Source of the DNA: Siderastrea siderea
Lineage: Eukaryota > Cnidaria > Anthozoa > Scleractinia > Rhizangiidae
DNA: 64,000 nt
Assembly: GCA_964030785.1 (NCBI GenBank)
Contig: OZ034971.1
Location: forward strand, 20,092,365 to 20,156,364
Direction: 5' to 3'
The stretch's first letter is position 1, and each line of letters opens with the position of its first letter. Under the pieces are notes generated by a model that was given only the letters and a program-made list of their open reading frames with translations, was not told where the DNA came from and did no database searches. The position numbers were made by a program, and so were the translations under genes. Positions 63,611 to 64,000 of the stretch are shown in pieces.

Positions 63611-64000
63611 CCGTATTTACTCATGTATAAGTCGACCCCCCCATTTTCAAGGTCAAAAAGCGGATTTTTTGTAATTTGTGGTTAAAGAAGTAAAATTCAG
63701 TCGATAGAAATATCCCAAAAAGTTAATCTCTTATTTCTAAGAATGTATTGAAAACTCGGTGAATTAAAAAAACTGCAGAGCAAAATTTAATCGTGTGCTG
63801 TGAAGTTTATAAGCACTTGTTGATATCATCACGATTTAAGCACACATGAGCACTTCGATTTACTAGAGAAGTATTTTATGATATTTTGAAGTAGATCGCA
63901 TTGAAAATGAAATCTTCTTGCATTTAACTACGGGTAACATTTATCTCAATGTTGAGTTTGAAAGGAGATTTAGAAGACCGAAGAAACGCCGAAGAGCTTC
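63611..64000. repeat. Start of a TA-flanked TIR element (runs off the window)
   Basis: TA followed by CCGTATTTACTCATGTATAA and GTCGACCCCCCC resembles the ends of the CCGTAAACAC..TATAAGCCGC elements at 1867 and 48374 and of pogo/Tigger-type repeats. The other end is outside the window. Confidence 0.5.

Overview
This window looks like repeat-dense genomic DNA of an invertebrate animal. The organism is most likely a cnidarian such as a stony coral. That is an inference from the mix of elements: a Polinton, an EnSpm/CACTA element, BEL/Pao, Tx1/L1-like and CR1/L2-like retrotransposons, a HECT/G2E3-like exon and HIRAN-bearing MITEs. Genes with GT-AG introns show that the DNA is eukaryotic. I see no rRNA, tRNA or CRISPR.

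Layout. 1-3351 is mostly gene-free, with a decayed coding remnant (152-642) and a 795-bp TIR repeat (1867-2661). 3358-20609 is a full-length Polinton/Maverick: 423-bp terminal inverted repeats of equal length and nearly identical sequence, AG...CT ends and a 6-bp GTTGAC target duplication. It carries a virus-like gene set: protein-primed DNA polymerase B, HNH endonuclease, DUF5754-like protein, retroviral-type integrase, parvovirus-like phospholipase A2 protein, two copies of a DUF5679-like zinc-ribbon module, adenovirus-type protease, minor virion protein, double jelly-roll capsid, penton-like capsid, a PPxY protein, packaging ATPase, a tail-fibre-like spike, a small membrane protein and a poxvirus VLTF3-like transcription factor. 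20616-35766 is a graveyard of MITEs, LINE fragments, an integrase-core pseudogene, an SGNH-hydrolase ORF and a HECT exon. 35767-47571 is a complete EnSpm/CACTA transposon (AAT target duplication, 26-bp identical ends starting CACAGG, subterminal CCAANNTTGG arrays). It has two head-to-head spliced genes with intact reading frames: a three-exon TNP2-like transposase of 1080 codons and an eight-exon SAM-domain protein of 372 codons. 47580-53030 holds more MITEs, a pogo/Tigger remnant and a decayed LINE. 53037-63127 is a BEL/Pao LTR retrotransposon on the minus strand (ATAGA target duplication). A 5'-truncated Tx1/L1-like LINE is nested in it, flanked by its own 15-bp target duplication. The last 400 bases begin another TIR repeat that runs off the window.

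How the parts work together. The Polinton encodes replication (PolB), integration (INT), virion assembly (MCP, penton, minor proteins, ATPase, PRO), possible entry functions (PLA2, spike, PPxY protein) and late transcription (VLTF3-like). Most of its genes start a few bases after an AT-rich TATAT/ATATTAT box. The most unusual signal is that three of its genes (PLA2, INT, PRO) have no usable ATG. Each lies in the -1 frame of the ORF upstream of it, and each overlap contains a canonical slippery heptamer (GGGAAAC, AAAAAAC, TTTAAAA). Two of the three are followed, after 6 or 7 nt, by a strong stem. This suggests retrovirus-like -1 programmed frameshifting in a Polinton. Other lesions (polymerase frameshift, ExoI Asp to Ala, a stop in the 118-codon gene) show that this copy is already decaying. 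Family assignments come from reading motifs by eye. No search was run.
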